This document shows, in pieces, positions 54,061 to 63,777 of a stretch of 64,000 nucleotides of DNA (position 1 is the first letter of the stretch; each line of letters begins with the position of its first letter). Source of the DNA: Clostridia bacterium (lineage in GTDB: Bacteria; Bacillota; Clostridia; Monoglobales; Monoglobaceae). The stretch lies in assembly GCA_017456605.1 (NCBI GenBank), contig JAFTJA010000004.1, forward strand, positions 1 to 64,000. Direction: 5' to 3'. The position numbers and the translations under genes were made by a program. The notes under the pieces are model-generated. The model saw nothing but the letters and a program-made list of their open reading frames with translations. It ran no database searches and had not been told where the DNA came from.

Positions 54061-54207
54061 TTAGTCGCAGCAGCAGTTGTTGTCGTGCGAACTAGCTATG
54101 CCGTAATTGCGGCCGTTGTCGTTTCCGCATCCACAGCAGCAAACGAGAAGGATGAGGATAATAATCCACCAGCAATTATTTCCTCCGCATCCACCGAAGC
54201 ATCCCAT
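54061..54207 (-). CDS. 48-aa Cys-rich membrane micropeptide
   Basis: It starts MGCFGGCGGNNCWWIIILIL, continues with LVCCCGCGN and ends DNNCCCD. GGGAGGTGC precedes the ATG. The plan matches that of the micropeptide at 53914 (MxCFGxxNNCxWII-hydrophobic-CCCG), which shows duplication. Ten Cys in 48 residues suggest metal binding or disulfides. Too short for most gene finders. Confidence 0.65.
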   Translation of the reverse strand: MGCFGGCGGNNCWWIIILILLVCCCGCGNDNGRNYGIASSHDNNCCCD

Positions 54208-54350
54208 ATTTTTGCACCTCCCGATGAGAAATTTAAATTTATGAAAGTTTTGTCGGTGTGTTTTTTTATTTGCTTGATTTGTAAGTATATTGTATTATAC
54301 GAAAGAATTCAAAAACTGTGATTTGTCCGCACGAAATAATTTTAATTCTA

Positions 54351-54379
54351 TTGACGGAAATCGAAGATTTTGTTACAAT
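54351..54379 (+). promoter_or_regulatory. tmk promoter
   Basis: TTGACG (54351-54356), 17 bp, TACAAT (54374-54379), with the ATG at 54410. Confidence 0.75.
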
Positions 54380-54409
54380 ATGAGAAAGAAATGAAAAAGG
54401 AGATGCGAT

Positions 54410-55036
54410 ATGCAGACAAAGGGGAAATTTATAGTCTTTGAGGGGATTGACGGAAGCGGGAAAAGCACCCAGATAAAAATGCTTGCCGAGGCTTTCCAAA
54501 AAAGGGGAATAGCTTTTTGCGAAACGCTGGAGCCCACCTTTGGTATTGCGGGGGAAGTGCTGCACGACATACTTTCAGGAAAGAAAACTGCTGACCCCAA
54601 GGTCACTGCGGCGCTTTTTGCGGCAGACCGTCTTGACCACCTTACAAACCCCGAAAACGGCGTGTGCAAAACTCTTGATGAGGGAACGTGCGTCATATGT
54701 GACAGATATTATTTTTCGTCTTATGCTTATCAGAGCGTGGAGGTCCCAAAAGAGTGGGTGGTTTCTGCCAACAGTCTGGCGGCGGAAATGCTCAGACCTG
54801 ACTGCACGATTTTTATTGATGTAGCCCCTGAGGTGGCGATGGAGAGAATTTCACAAAACCGTGATAATATTGAAATTTATGAAAGCCTTGAAAGGCTTAC
54901 CGCTGTGAGATGCGCGTATATGGAGGCTTTTTCGGCAATGAAAGATGTTGAAAAAGTGAAAATTTTTGACGGAAACAAACCCCCTGAAGAAATTGCTCGG
55001 GAGATAGAAAACTTTGTGTTTGAAGAGCTGCTTTGA
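54410..55036 (+). CDS. tmk: Thymidylate kinase
   Basis: A 208-aa enzyme phosphorylating dTMP. P-loop FEGIDGSGKSTQIKMLAEAF, DRYYFSSYAYQ and a DR-type nucleoside site are seen (CDRYYFSS). The lid region is short. It is preceded by AAAAGGAG. It is alone, followed by the purine operon promoter. Confidence 0.94.
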   Translation: MQTKGKFIVFEGIDGSGKSTQIKMLAEAFQKRGIAFCETLEPTFGIAGEVLHDILSGKKTADPKVTAALFAADRLDHLTNPENGVCKTLDEGTCVICDRYYFSSYAYQSVEVPKEWVVSANSLAAEMLRPDCTIFIDVAPEVAMERISQNRDNIEIYESLERLTAVRCAYMEAFSAMKDVEKVKIFDGNKPPEEIAREIENFVFEELL

Positions 55037-55084
55037 AAAAATCGGAAATTTTGTCAAAAAACGCAAAAGAACGCCTTAAATTTC

Positions 55085-55113
55085 TTGACAAAATGTGTGT
55101 ATCGTGATAAAAT
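55085..55113 (+). promoter_or_regulatory. Promoter of the purine operon
   Basis: TTGACA (55085-55090), 17 bp, TGaTAAAAT (-10 at 55108-55113). Confidence 0.85.
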
Positions 55114-55154
55114 TAACAAAGAGATAACGCGTGTTCTTAAAAGGCTGCGTTGTT

Positions 55155-55233
55155 AGATGGTTTTTTGTGACTGACGGATTGTGTGGGCTTACCACAAGGG
55201 AGCAAAAAACATTAGTTATGCCGACCGTCTGGG
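55155..55233 (+). promoter_or_regulatory. ZTP (pfl) riboswitch
   Basis: The leader has TGACTGACGG, a GTGTGGG-CTTA-CCACA hairpin-like middle with AAGGGAGC, and CCGACCGTCTGGGCA at the 3' end. GACGG pairs with CCGTC, keeping the ZTP P1 (usually GGCGG/CCGCC), and CTGGGCA is the conserved 3' core. ZTP aptamers sense the AICAR derivative ZTP and turn on folate/purine genes. Its location before purE fits. Confidence 0.85.
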
Positions 55234-55266
55234 CAGTCCTGTAGCTGTGCAGGACTGCCCTTTTTG
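55231..55266 (+). terminator. ZTP-controlled terminator
   Basis: GGGCAGTCCTG-TAGCTGTG-CAGGACTGCCC then TTTTT. Its 5' arm starts in the aptamer's CTGGGCA, so ligand binding would block it. Confidence 0.88.
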
Positions 55267-55296
55267 GTTTAAATTTTGTTTTAGGAGGACTGCAAA

Positions 55297-55791
55297 ATGA
55301 AAAAAGTTGGAATCATTATGGGCAGCGACAGTGATTTGCCGATTGTTGAAAAAGCGATTGATACGCTCAAGGATTTAAAAATTCCCTTTGAAGTGCATGT
55401 TTATTCTGCGCACAGAACACCTGTTGAGGCGAGGGATTTTTCAATAAATGCTCGCAAAAACGGATTTGGGGCGATTATTGCAGCAGCGGGAAAGGCAGCG
55501 CATCTTGCTGGTGCTATTGCGGCAAACACCACTCTTCCTGTTATTGGTATTCCTGTTAAATCTTCTACGCTTGACGGACTTGATGCACTTCTTTCAACGG
55601 TGCAGATGCCCGGTGGAATTCCTGTTGCGACAGTTGCTATTGACGGAGCACAAAACGCAGCACTCCTTGCAGCACAAATTATTGCAGTGGAGGATTCTGC
55701 TCTTGCTGAAAGATTGGATGCACAGAGAAAATCAGCGCAAGCCGGTGTGCTTTTGAAAAACAAGAATATCGAGGAAAAGTTTAACGCTTAA
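55297..55791 (+). CDS. purE: N5-carboxyaminoimidazole ribonucleotide mutase
   Basis: A 164-aa enzyme with [30 protein letters not shown] and [11 protein letters not shown]; it makes CAIR. GGAGG precedes the ATG. No purK neighbour is present, so whether it works as class I (needs PurK) or uses CO2 directly is open. Confidence 0.95.
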   Translation: MKKVGIIMGSDSDLPIVEKAIDTLKDLKIPFEVHVYSAHRTPVEARDFSINARKNGFGAIIAAAGKAAHLAGAIAANTTLPVIGIPVKSSTLDGLDALLSTVQMPGGIPVATVAIDGAQNAALLAAQIIAVEDSALAERLDAQRKSAQAGVLLKNKNIEEKFNA

Positions 55792-55821
55792 AAGACAAAA
55801 ATCACATTATGGAGGTAATAT

Positions 55822-57243
55822 ATGGGCGGTTTTTTTGGGACAGTCAGCAAACATGATGCAATAGCAGATGTTTTCTTTGGCACAGACTATCATTCGCATC
55901 TTGGCACACGTCGTGGCGGCATTGCAGCTTATGACAGTGAAATTGGGCTTCAGCGCGACATACACAACATTGAAAACACCCCGTTTCGGACAAAGTTTGA
56001 CAATGTGTTTGAAGAAATGAAAGGCAAATCTGCCATCGGTGTAATCAGTGATTCGGACCCGCAGCCTCTTCTTATCAGGTCAAATGTGGGAACGTATGCA
56101 ATAGCCACAATAGGCAAGATAAACAATGCGGAGGAGCTTATAGAAAAATACTTATCGGGTGGCGGACATTTTGGCGTTATGACCGGAGGAAAAGTAAATT
56201 CCACTGACCTTGTGGCGGCCCTGATAAACCAGAAAGAAAATTTTGTCGAAGGGATAAAATTTGCCCATAATGTTATCGACGGAACAGCATCCATTCTCAT
56301 TCTGAAAAATGACGGAACGCTCGTTGCTGCCCGTGATAAGTTGGGAAGACTTCCCGTTCTTATCGGCAGGAATGAAGACGGATATGCGGTGTCTTTTGAG
56401 TCTTTTGCTTATAAAAAGCTTGGATATGAAGACGAAAAAGAGCTTGGCCCAGGTGAAATAGTTGAAATTTCGGCAGATAAATTGACGCAGCTTTCGCCTC
56501 CGGGAAAGGAAATGAAAATCTGTGCGTTTTTGTGGAGCTATTATGGCTACCCCAACTCCAATTATGAGGGGAAAAACGTTGAAACAATGAGATACAGAAA
56601 CGGTCAGATTATGGCACAGAATGATAAAGCGTTAGGCAACGCAGAGGAGCTTGACTATGTGAGTGGTGTTCCTGATTCGGGCACGCCTCACGCAATCGGC
56701 TATGCCAACGAGAGTGGAGTTCCTTTTGCAAGACCGTTCATAAAGTATACGCCTACCTGGCCCAGAAGCTTTATGCCAAGTCATCAGACGGAACGTATAC
56801 AGATTGCAAAGATGAAGCAAATCCCAATCCACGAGCTTATTGAAGATAAAAACCTTTTGTTTGTGGATGATTCAATTGTCAGGGGCACACAGCTTAAAGA
56901 AACTGTTGAGTTCTTGTATGAGAACGGGGCGAAATCGGTGCATATGAGGTCGGCGTGTCCGCCCATTATGCACGGCTGCAAATACCTCAACTTTTCAAGT
57001 AGTAAAAATGAAATGGAGTTAATCGCAAGAAAGACCGTTATGGAGCTTGAAGGCGAGGAAGGCTTAAAACACCTTGAAGAATACAGTGACGGTTCTACAG
57101 AGCGCGGCAAAAAACTCAGAAAAATAATATGTGACAACTTTGGGTTTGCATCACTTGATTTTCAGTCACTTGAGGGAATAATCAAAGCAATAGGCATTGA
57201 CAGATGCAAGCTCTGTACTTATTGCTGGGACGGCAAGGAATAA
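55822..57243 (+). CDS. purF: PurF-type amidophosphoribosyltransferase without Cys1
   Basis: A 473-aa enzyme. The C-terminal PRT domain is normal, with the PRPP loop [14 protein letters not shown]. The N-terminal glutaminase domain is recognisable ([27 protein letters not shown]), but the start reads [12 protein letters not shown], where a class II glutamine amidotransferase should have Cys at position 1 or 2. Without that nucleophile it could use free ammonia or another ammonia donor. The same MGGFFG start occurs in PurF-like proteins I recall from other anaerobes; that is memory, not a search. GGAGG precedes the ATG. Confidence 0.85.
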   Translation: MGGFFGTVSKHDAIADVFFGTDYHSHLGTRRGGIAAYDSEIGLQRDIHNIENTPFRTKFDNVFEEMKGKSAIGVISDSDPQPLLIRSNVGTYAIATIGKINNAEELIEKYLSGGGHFGVMTGGKVNSTDLVAALINQKENFVEGIKFAHNVIDGTASILILKNDGTLVAARDKLGRLPVLIGRNEDGYAVSFESFAYKKLGYEDEKELGPGEIVEISADKLTQLSPPGKEMKICAFLWSYYGYPNSNYEGKNVETMRYRNGQIMAQNDKALGNAEELDYVSGVPDSGTPHAIGYANESGVPFARPFIKYTPTWPRSFMPSHQTERIQIAKMKQIPIHELIEDKNLLFVDDSIVRGTQLKETVEFLYENGAKSVHMRSACPPIMHGCKYLNFSSSKNEMELIARKTVMELEGEEGLKHLEEYSDGSTERGKKLRKIICDNFGFASLDFQSLEGIIKAIGIDRCKLCTYCWDGKE

Positions 57244-57289
57244 AAAGTACGATAAAAAGATTTTTGATATACGGAAAGGAAAAAAGAAA

Positions 57290-58330
57290 ATGGAAAAAAG
57301 CTTTAGTGAAAGTTACAAGGCGGCAGGGGTTGACATTACTGCCGGATATAAGGCTGTTGAGCTTATGAAACAGCATATTGCAAGAACTGTGACAGCGGGC
57401 GCGGCATCTGACATCGGCGGTTTTGGCGGTCTTTTTGAAATGGACCTCACAGGAATTGAAAAGCCTGTTCTGGTCAGCGGAACAGACGGCGTTGGAACAA
57501 AACTCAAGATGGCGTTTCTTATGGACAAGCACGATACCGTTGGTATTGACTGTGTGGCAATGTGCGTGAACGACATTATCTGTTGTGGGGCAAAGCCGCT
57601 GTTCTTCCTTGACTATATTGCGGTGGGAAAGAACTATCCTGAAAAGGTTGCTGACATTGTTTCAGGTGTTGCAGAGGGCTGTGTTCAGTCGGGCTGTGCA
57701 CTTATCGGCGGCGAGACTGCTGAAATGCCCGGCTTTTATCCTGAGGATGAATATGACCTTGCAGGTTTTTCTGTGGGCGTTGTTGATAAGGCGAAGGTGC
57801 TTGACAACAAGACAATAAAAGAAGGCGATGTAATCATTGCCCTTCCTTCAAGCGGTGTTCACTCAAACGGTTTCTCTCTTGTGAGAAAGGTGTTTGACGT
57901 TGAGAATGCGGATATTAAGGAGCCACGTGAGGAGCTTGGCGGAAAGAGTGTTGGAGAAACACTTCTTACACCTACTAGAATCTATGTAAAGCCTATGCTT
58001 GCACTTTTTGATGCGGTTACTGTTAAAGCGGTTTCTCACATCACAGGCGGCGGGTTTTATGAGAATATCCCAAGAAGCATCCCCAAGGGCTTTGGTGCGA
58101 AGATTGACAGAGCGGCTGTTCGTGTTCTTCCAATTTTTGAACTTATTGCCAAAGAGGGTAATATTCCAGAACGTGATATGTTCAACACATTCAATATGGG
58201 TGTTGGTATGAGCATTGTTGTAGCAAAAGAAGATGCCGACAAAGCTCTTGAAACACTTAAAGCAAACGGCGAGGACGCATATGTAATAGGCGAAATCATA
58301 AAGAGTGATGAAAGCGTGGTTATATGCTAA
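57290..58330 (+). CDS. purM: AIR synthetase
   Basis: A 346-aa ATP-dependent cyclo-ligase making AIR from [52 protein letters not shown] and [11 protein letters not shown] chose the ATG at 57290 because the longer reading runs into purF. AAAGGAAA lies upstream. Confidence 0.96.
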   Translation: MEKSFSESYKAAGVDITAGYKAVELMKQHIARTVTAGAASDIGGFGGLFEMDLTGIEKPVLVSGTDGVGTKLKMAFLMDKHDTVGIDCVAMCVNDIICCGAKPLFFLDYIAVGKNYPEKVADIVSGVAEGCVQSGCALIGGETAEMPGFYPEDEYDLAGFSVGVVDKAKVLDNKTIKEGDVIIALPSSGVHSNGFSLVRKVFDVENADIKEPREELGGKSVGETLLTPTRIYVKPMLALFDAVTVKAVSHITGGGFYENIPRSIPKGFGAKIDRAAVRVLPIFELIAKEGNIPERDMFNTFNMGVGMSIVVAKEDADKALETLKANGEDAYVIGEIIKSDESVVIC

Positions 58331-58932
58331 ATAAAGCAAAGATTGCGGTGCTTGTGTCAGGGGGCGGAACGAATCTTCAGGCACTTATTGATGCTCAAAA
58401 GGCGGGAAAGATTCAAAGCGGAGAAATCGTGCTTGTTATTTCAAACAACAGTGATGCGTTTGCTCTTACCCGTGCAGAAAACGCAGGGATAAAAACTGCG
58501 GTGGTTTCAAAAAAAGAGCTGGGCGCGGAGAAGTTCGAAGAAGAGCTTGTTCGTGTGCTCACAGAAAACGGCATTGAACTTATAATTTTGGCGGGATTTA
58601 TGTGCATTTTAAGTGAGAAGTTCACTTCCCGTTATCCAAAGCGGATAATAAATGTCCATCCATCGCTTATCCCGTCTTTTTGTGGCGAGGGCTTTTATGG
58701 ACTTCGAGTTCACAAGGCAGCACTTGATTATGGAGTTAAGGTTACGGGAGCAACTGTGCATTTCGTAAACGAAATTCCTGACGGCGGTGAGATTATACTG
58801 CAAAGAGCTGTTGAAATAAAAGACGGCGATACCCCCGAAGTTTTGCAGAGACGTGTTATGGAAGAAGCGGAATGGCATCTTCTTCCCGAGGCTGCGGAAT
58901 TGGTGTCAGCAGAGATTGTAAAATCCAGATAA
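58324..58932 (+). CDS. purN: GAR transformylase
   Basis: A 202-aa enzyme: [33 protein letters not shown] and GATVHFVNE. It formylates GAR using 10-formyl-THF. The ATG overlaps the purM stop by 7 bp (coupled translation). Confidence 0.96.
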   Translation: MLNKAKIAVLVSGGGTNLQALIDAQKAGKIQSGEIVLVISNNSDAFALTRAENAGIKTAVVSKKELGAEKFEEELVRVLTENGIELIILAGFMCILSEKFTSRYPKRIINVHPSLIPSFCGEGFYGLRVHKAALDYGVKVTGATVHFVNEIPDGGEIILQRAVEIKDGDTPEVLQRRVMEEAEWHLLPEAAELVSAEIVKSR

Positions 58933-58953
58933 ATATAGAAGGAGAAAGCTGTT

Positions 58954-59673
58954 ATGAATATTTATGAAATCAATGATATGGGTGAGCTTATTCAAGGCAA
59001 TTCCTATGTAGGTCGCGGAATCGTAATCGGCAAGAGCGCGGACGAAAAGTCGGCGGTTTTTGCGTATTTTATCATGGGACGGTCTGAGAACAGCCGAAAC
59101 CGTGTGTTTATTGAAAATGGCAGCGAGGTTGTTATTCACCCCTTTGATGCGTCAAAGGTTGAAGACCCGTCGCTGATTATTTATTCACCTGTTCGGAAGT
59201 TCGAAAACAAGCTGGTTGTTACAAACGGCGACCAGACCGATACGGTGATTGAGTTTTTGGAAAAAGGCAAGACCTTTGAAGAAGCACTCGAAACCCGTGA
59301 GTTTGAGCCTGATGGACCCAACTGGACACCCAGAATCAGCGGCATGATGACATTTGGCGATAATGACTTTTCATACAAAATGAGCATTTTGAAGAGTGCG
59401 GATGCCGAAGGGTCGGCTTGTAACAGATTTACTTATTCGTATAAAGCGCTCAAAGGGCTTGGACATTTTATTCACACCTATGTTTTTGACGGAAATCCTA
59501 TTCCTACATTCCAGGGCGAGCCTGAAAGAGTGGAAATTCCCAATGATATTGATGAATTTACAGAAAAAATATGGAATAACCTGAATGAAGCAAACAAGAT
59601 TTCACTTTATGTGAGATATGTTGATTTGGAAACCGGTGTGGAAACAAACCGCATGATAAACAAAAACGCGTAA
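58954..59673 (+). CDS. purO: IMP cyclohydrolase, PurO type
   Basis: A 239-aa protein matching the archaeal-type IMP cyclohydrolase (PF07826-like): GRGIVIGKSADEKSAVFAYF and IMGRSENSRNRVF, with FEPDGPNWTPRISG and the TYVFDGNPIPTFQG region. It closes FAICAR to IMP. It lies beside the AICAR transformylase gene, so the two activities normally fused in PurH are split. AAGGAG precedes the ATG. Confidence 0.88.
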   Translation: MNIYEINDMGELIQGNSYVGRGIVIGKSADEKSAVFAYFIMGRSENSRNRVFIENGSEVVIHPFDASKVEDPSLIIYSPVRKFENKLVVTNGDQTDTVIEFLEKGKTFEEALETREFEPDGPNWTPRISGMMTFGDNDFSYKMSILKSADAEGSACNRFTYSYKALKGLGHFIHTYVFDGNPIPTFQGEPERVEIPNDIDEFTEKIWNNLNEANKISLYVRYVDLETGVETNRMINKNA

Positions 59674-59684
59674 GGAGAAACAAA

Positions 59685-61121
59685 ATGGAAGACAGAAGAG
59701 AGAAATATATTTCTCCATTTTCTACCAGATATGCAAGCCCTGAGATGCAGGAGGTTTTTTCTGAAAAGTTCAAGTTCAGGACATGGAGAAAGCTGTGGAT
59801 TGCCCTTGCAAAGGCTGAAAAGGAGCTGGGGCTCGACATAACAGACGAGCAGATTGCTGAGATGGAAAAATTCCGTGATGATGTGAATTTTGACGTGGCA
59901 GAGGAACGTGAAAAGGTTGTTCGCCACGATGTTATGTCCCACGTTTATGCCTTTGGCAAGCAATGTCCCAAGGCAGAGCCGATTATACATCTTGGTGCAA
60001 CCTCTTGTTATGTTGGTGACAACACCGATGTGGTTGCTCTCAAAAAAGCGTCGGAGATTGTTCTGAAGAAAGCGGCACAGGTGCTTAAGAATCTTGCGGA
60101 ATTTGCCCTTAAATACAAAGATATGCCTTGTCTTGCATACACACATCTTCAGCCGGCACAGCTCACCACTGTGGGAAAGCGTGCGACACTTTGGGCGTAC
60201 GAGCTTTCCATGGATATTGAAGAGCTTTCGCATCAGGTTGAAAAACTGAGACTTCTTGGCTCAAAGGGTACAACCGGCACTCAGGCAAGCTTTATGGAGC
60301 TTTTTGAGGGCGATGAAGCGAAAATTGACAAAATGGAAGAGATTATTGCAAAGGAAATGGGATTTTCGGGCTGTGTTCCGGTTTCGGGGCAGACCTATTC
60401 CAGAAAGGTGGAGGCTTACTTCCTTGGTGTGCTTTCGGGATTTGCCCAAAGTGCATACAAGTTTGCAAACGACCTTCGGATACTCCAGTCCTTTGAAGAA
60501 ATAGAAGAGCCTTTTGAAAAGAAACAGATTGGCTCATCCGCAATGCCTTACAAGAGAAATCCAATGCGGTCAGAGAGAATTTCGGCACTTGCGCGATATG
60601 TGATTGTGGATTCACTCAACCCTGCACTCACCGCATCAACCCAGTGGTTTGAAAGAACTCTTGATGACTCTGCAAACAGACGCATTTCGGTGTCGGAGGC
60701 GTTTTTGGCGGTTGATGCTATGCTGAATATTTATATAAATGTAACATCAGGACTTGTGGTTTATGACAAGGTGATTGAAAGACGAGTTATGGAAAAACTG
60801 CCTTTCATGGCTACAGAAAATATAATGATGAAATCAGTCAAAAAAGGCGGAAACCGTCAGGAACTTCACGAAAAGCTCCGTACACATTCTCATGCTGCGG
60901 CAGCAAAGGTAAAGATGGAGGGTGGAGTTTGCGACCTGATTGAGAGAATTGCGGCAGATGATGACTTCCCTCTTACTGAAGAAGAAATCAGGGCAGAGCT
61001 TGACCCGAAGCTTTATATAGGACGAAGCGGGTCCCAGACCGAAAGATTTGTGGCGGATGTAATAAGCCCCTTGATTGATAAATTTTATCAGGGCGATGCG
61101 GCGACAGAACTTAAGGTTTGA
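59685..61121 (+). CDS. purB: Adenylosuccinate lyase
   Basis: A 478-aa fumarase/aspartase-family enzyme: GATSCYVGDNTD, THLQPAQLTTVGKRATLW and GSSAMPYKRNPMRSER (signature). It cleaves SAICAR to AICAR and adenylosuccinate to AMP. GGAG lies before the ATG at 59685. Confidence 0.96.
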   Translation: MEDRREKYISPFSTRYASPEMQEVFSEKFKFRTWRKLWIALAKAEKELGLDITDEQIAEMEKFRDDVNFDVAEEREKVVRHDVMSHVYAFGKQCPKAEPIIHLGATSCYVGDNTDVVALKKASEIVLKKAAQVLKNLAEFALKYKDMPCLAYTHLQPAQLTTVGKRATLWAYELSMDIEELSHQVEKLRLLGSKGTTGTQASFMELFEGDEAKIDKMEEIIAKEMGFSGCVPVSGQTYSRKVEAYFLGVLSGFAQSAYKFANDLRILQSFEEIEEPFEKKQIGSSAMPYKRNPMRSERISALARYVIVDSLNPALTASTQWFERTLDDSANRRISVSEAFLAVDAMLNIYINVTSGLVVYDKVIERRVMEKLPFMATENIMMKSVKKGGNRQELHEKLRTHSHAAAAKVKMEGGVCDLIERIAADDDFPLTEEEIRAELDPKLYIGRSGSQTERFVADVISPLIDKFYQGDAATELKV

Positions 61122-61153
61122 TTTAAATACAGGTTGAAAGGATGATTTTTGAA

Positions 61154-62338
61154 ATGAAAGAATTTGAACTTAAATATGGATGTAACCCAAATCAAAAGCC
61201 CTCAAAGATATTTATGAATGACAATGCGGAACTTCCCATTGAAATTTTAAGCGGAAGGCCTGGATATATAAATTTTCTTGATGCATTCAACAGCTGGCAA
61301 TTGGTGAAAGAACTGAAAGAGGCTCTAAATATGCCCGCGGCAACATCTTTCAAGCATGTAAGCCCTACATCTGCGGCTGTTGGTGTGCCCATGAGTGCAG
61401 AGCTTAAAAAGGCTTGCTTCGTTGATGATATTGAGGGTCTTGACGAGTCACCCTTGGCTGTGGCTTATGCCCGTGCAAGGGGTACTGACAGGATGTCATC
61501 CTTTGGCGACTGGATTGCTTTAAGCGATGTTTGTGATGTGACAACTGCAAAGCTTATAAAGCGCGAGGTGTCTGACGGTGTTATTGCACCAGGTTATGAG
61601 CCCGAGGCTCTTGAAATCTTAAAGAGCAAGAGAAACGGAAACTATAACATAGTAAAAATTGACCCAATGTTTGTTCCTGCCGAACAGGAAACAAAGATGG
61701 TTTATGGAATTACATTTGAGCAGGGCAGAAATAATTTCAAAATTGATGAAGAGTTGCTTGCTGATATCGTTACTGAAAGCAAGGAAATGCCAGAAGAAGC
61801 AAAACGTGACCTTATAATCGCACTTATCACACTTAAATACACACAGAGCAACTCCGTTTGCTTTGCAAAGGACGGGCAGGCAATTGGCGTTGGTGCGGGT
61901 CAGCAGTCAAGAATTCACTGCACAAGACTTGCGGGAAACAAGGCGGATATCTGGCATCTTCGTCAGCATGAAAAGGTACTCAGCCTCCCCTTCCTTGACA
62001 GCGTGGGAAGACCCGACCGCGACAATGCTATTGACGTGTATCTTTCAGAGGATGCAGAGGACGTGCTTGGTGAGGGCAACTGGCAAAAGCTGTTCAGCGA
62101 AAAGCCTGAGGCTTTCACAAGAGCAGAGCAGAGAGAATATCTTGCATCGCTTCAAGGTGTGGCTCTTGGCAGTGATGCGTTCTTTCCCTTTGGTGACAAC
62201 ATTGAAAGAGCAGCAAGAAGCGGTGTAACATATGTTGCACAGCCCGGCGGCTCAATTCGTGATGACAACGTAATCGAAGCTTGCAACAATCACAATATGG
62301 TTATGGCGTTTACTAAGATGCGTCTTTTCCACCACTAA
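61154..62338 (+). CDS. purH: AICAR transformylase, PurH C-domain only
   Basis: A 394-aa protein equal to the transformylase half of PurH: LKYGCNPNQKPSKIF and FKHVSPTSAAVG, with the TDRMSSFGDWIALSD and GVGAGQQSRIHCTRLAG motifs. The IMP cyclohydrolase half is absent, replaced by PurO. The ATG at 61154 follows AAAGGA; an ATG at 61142 is possible. It uses 10-formyl-THF to make FAICAR. Confidence 0.92.
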   Translation: MKEFELKYGCNPNQKPSKIFMNDNAELPIEILSGRPGYINFLDAFNSWQLVKELKEALNMPAATSFKHVSPTSAAVGVPMSAELKKACFVDDIEGLDESPLAVAYARARGTDRMSSFGDWIALSDVCDVTTAKLIKREVSDGVIAPGYEPEALEILKSKRNGNYNIVKIDPMFVPAEQETKMVYGITFEQGRNNFKIDEELLADIVTESKEMPEEAKRDLIIALITLKYTQSNSVCFAKDGQAIGVGAGQQSRIHCTRLAGNKADIWHLRQHEKVLSLPFLDSVGRPDRDNAIDVYLSEDAEDVLGEGNWQKLFSEKPEAFTRAEQREYLASLQGVALGSDAFFPFGDNIERAARSGVTYVAQPGGSIRDDNVIEACNNHNMVMAFTKMRLFHH

Positions 62339-62342
62339 AATG

Positions 62343-62458
62343 AAAGAGTGGTTAAATTAGCGCAGACCACACAAAACTTTGTGTTACTCATAAACCTCGC
62401 GCACAGCACAGCGGCGGACTCGGTTTATGCGTTCTGCATCAAATTTACCGCACTCTTT
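62343..62458 (+). other. Cloverleaf-like inverted-repeat element in pur operon
   Basis: The 159-bp gap between purH and purD holds nested repeats. AAAGAGTG (62343-62350) pairs with CACTCTTT (62451-62458) and extends with GTTAAATT/AAATTTAC. GCAGA (62362-62366) pairs with TCTGC (62433-62437). CATAAACC (62389-62396) pairs with GGTTTATG (62422-62429), and CACAA-AACT-TTGTG lies inside. It could be an attenuator or a small mobile palindrome (MITE-like). No family is recognised. Confidence 0.6.
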
Positions 62459-62497
62459 TCAAACTATTAGAAAATAAATCCGAAAGGTTTTGAAAAC

Positions 62498-63760
62498 ATG
62501 AAAATTATGGTAGTTGGCGGTGGCGGACGTGAGCATGCCATCATTAAAAAACTGAAAGAAAGCTCAAGAATTTCAAAGATATATGCACTTCCGGGCAACG
62601 GCGGCATTGCAGCTGATGCTGAGTGCGTTGCTATCGGCGCAAAAGATATTGACGGCATCCGCGACTTTGCAAAACAGGAAAAAATAGACTTTGCAGTAGT
62701 TGCGCCTGATGACCCCCTTGTGCTTGGCGCGGTTGATGCCCTTGAGGGTATTGGCGTCCCTTGTTTTGGCCCGAGGGCAAATGCGGCGATAATCGAGGGA
62801 AGCAAGGTTTTTTCTAAAAACCTTATGAAAAAATATAACATTCCCACAGCGGAATATGAAGTCTTTTCTGACCTTGATGCAGCGCTTAAGTATCTTGAAA
62901 CAGCACCTATCCCAACAGTTATCAAGGCTGACGGACTGGCACTTGGCAAGGGTGTAATTATCGCCCAGACGAGGGATGAGGCAAAAAATGCTGTTCGCTC
63001 CATGATGGAAGATAAAATCTTTGGCGAAAGCGGAAACAACGTTGTAATTGAAGAATTCCTCACCGGACCTGAAGTGTCCGTGCTTTCGTTCACCGATGGC
63101 GAAACGGTTATTCCTATGGTGTCTTCCATGGACCACAAGCGTGCTAAAGATGGTGATGAGGGACTGAATACAGGCGGTATGGGAACTATCGCTCCAAATC
63201 CTTATTATACGAAGGAAATCGCAAAAGAGTGTATGGAAAAGATTTTCCTCCCAACCATTGATGCAATGAATAAAGAGGGAAGAACTTTTAAAGGTTGTCT
63301 TTATTTTGGACTTATGCTTACCGAAAAGGGACCAAAGGTGATTGAATATAACTGTCGTTTTGGTGACCCTGAAACTCAGGTTGTGCTGCCGCTCTTAGAG
63401 AGCGATTTGTTTGAAATTATGCAGCATACCGCAAAGGGAACATTGAAAGATGCAGAGGTTAAATTTGCGGACAAGGCGGCGTGCTGTGTTGTTATGGCGT
63501 CAAGTGGCTATCCCCAAAAATACGACAGCGGTTTTGAAATCACAATGCCTGGGGACAAAAACATTTATGTTGCAGGAGCGAAGCTTGAAAACGGCAAGCT
63601 TTTGACCGCCGGCGGCAGAGTTCTGGGTGTTACTGAAGTGGGGGCTTCGCTGAAAGAAGCTATTGATGCGGCTTATGAAACGGTAGAAACAGTTAGGTTT
63701 GAAAATGCGTATTTTAGACGCGACATAGGACAAAAGGCCCTTGCGGCAGAAAATGCATAA
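62498..63760 (+). CDS. purD: Phosphoribosylamine-glycine ligase (GARS)
   Basis: A 420-aa ATP-grasp enzyme: KIMVVGGGGREHAIIKKLKE, then GPRANAAIIEGSKVFSKNLM, VIKADGLALGKGV and EYNCRFGDPETQ. It joins PRA and glycine. GAAAGG lies 9 nt before the ATG. Confidence 0.97.
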   Translation: MKIMVVGGGGREHAIIKKLKESSRISKIYALPGNGGIAADAECVAIGAKDIDGIRDFAKQEKIDFAVVAPDDPLVLGAVDALEGIGVPCFGPRANAAIIEGSKVFSKNLMKKYNIPTAEYEVFSDLDAALKYLETAPIPTVIKADGLALGKGVIIAQTRDEAKNAVRSMMEDKIFGESGNNVVIEEFLTGPEVSVLSFTDGETVIPMVSSMDHKRAKDGDEGLNTGGMGTIAPNPYYTKEIAKECMEKIFLPTIDAMNKEGRTFKGCLYFGLMLTEKGPKVIEYNCRFGDPETQVVLPLLESDLFEIMQHTAKGTLKDAEVKFADKAACCVVMASSGYPQKYDSGFEITMPGDKNIYVAGAKLENGKLLTAGGRVLGVTEVGASLKEAIDAAYETVETVRFENAYFRRDIGQKALAAENA

Positions 63761-63777
63761 GAAAGGAAAACAAAAGT

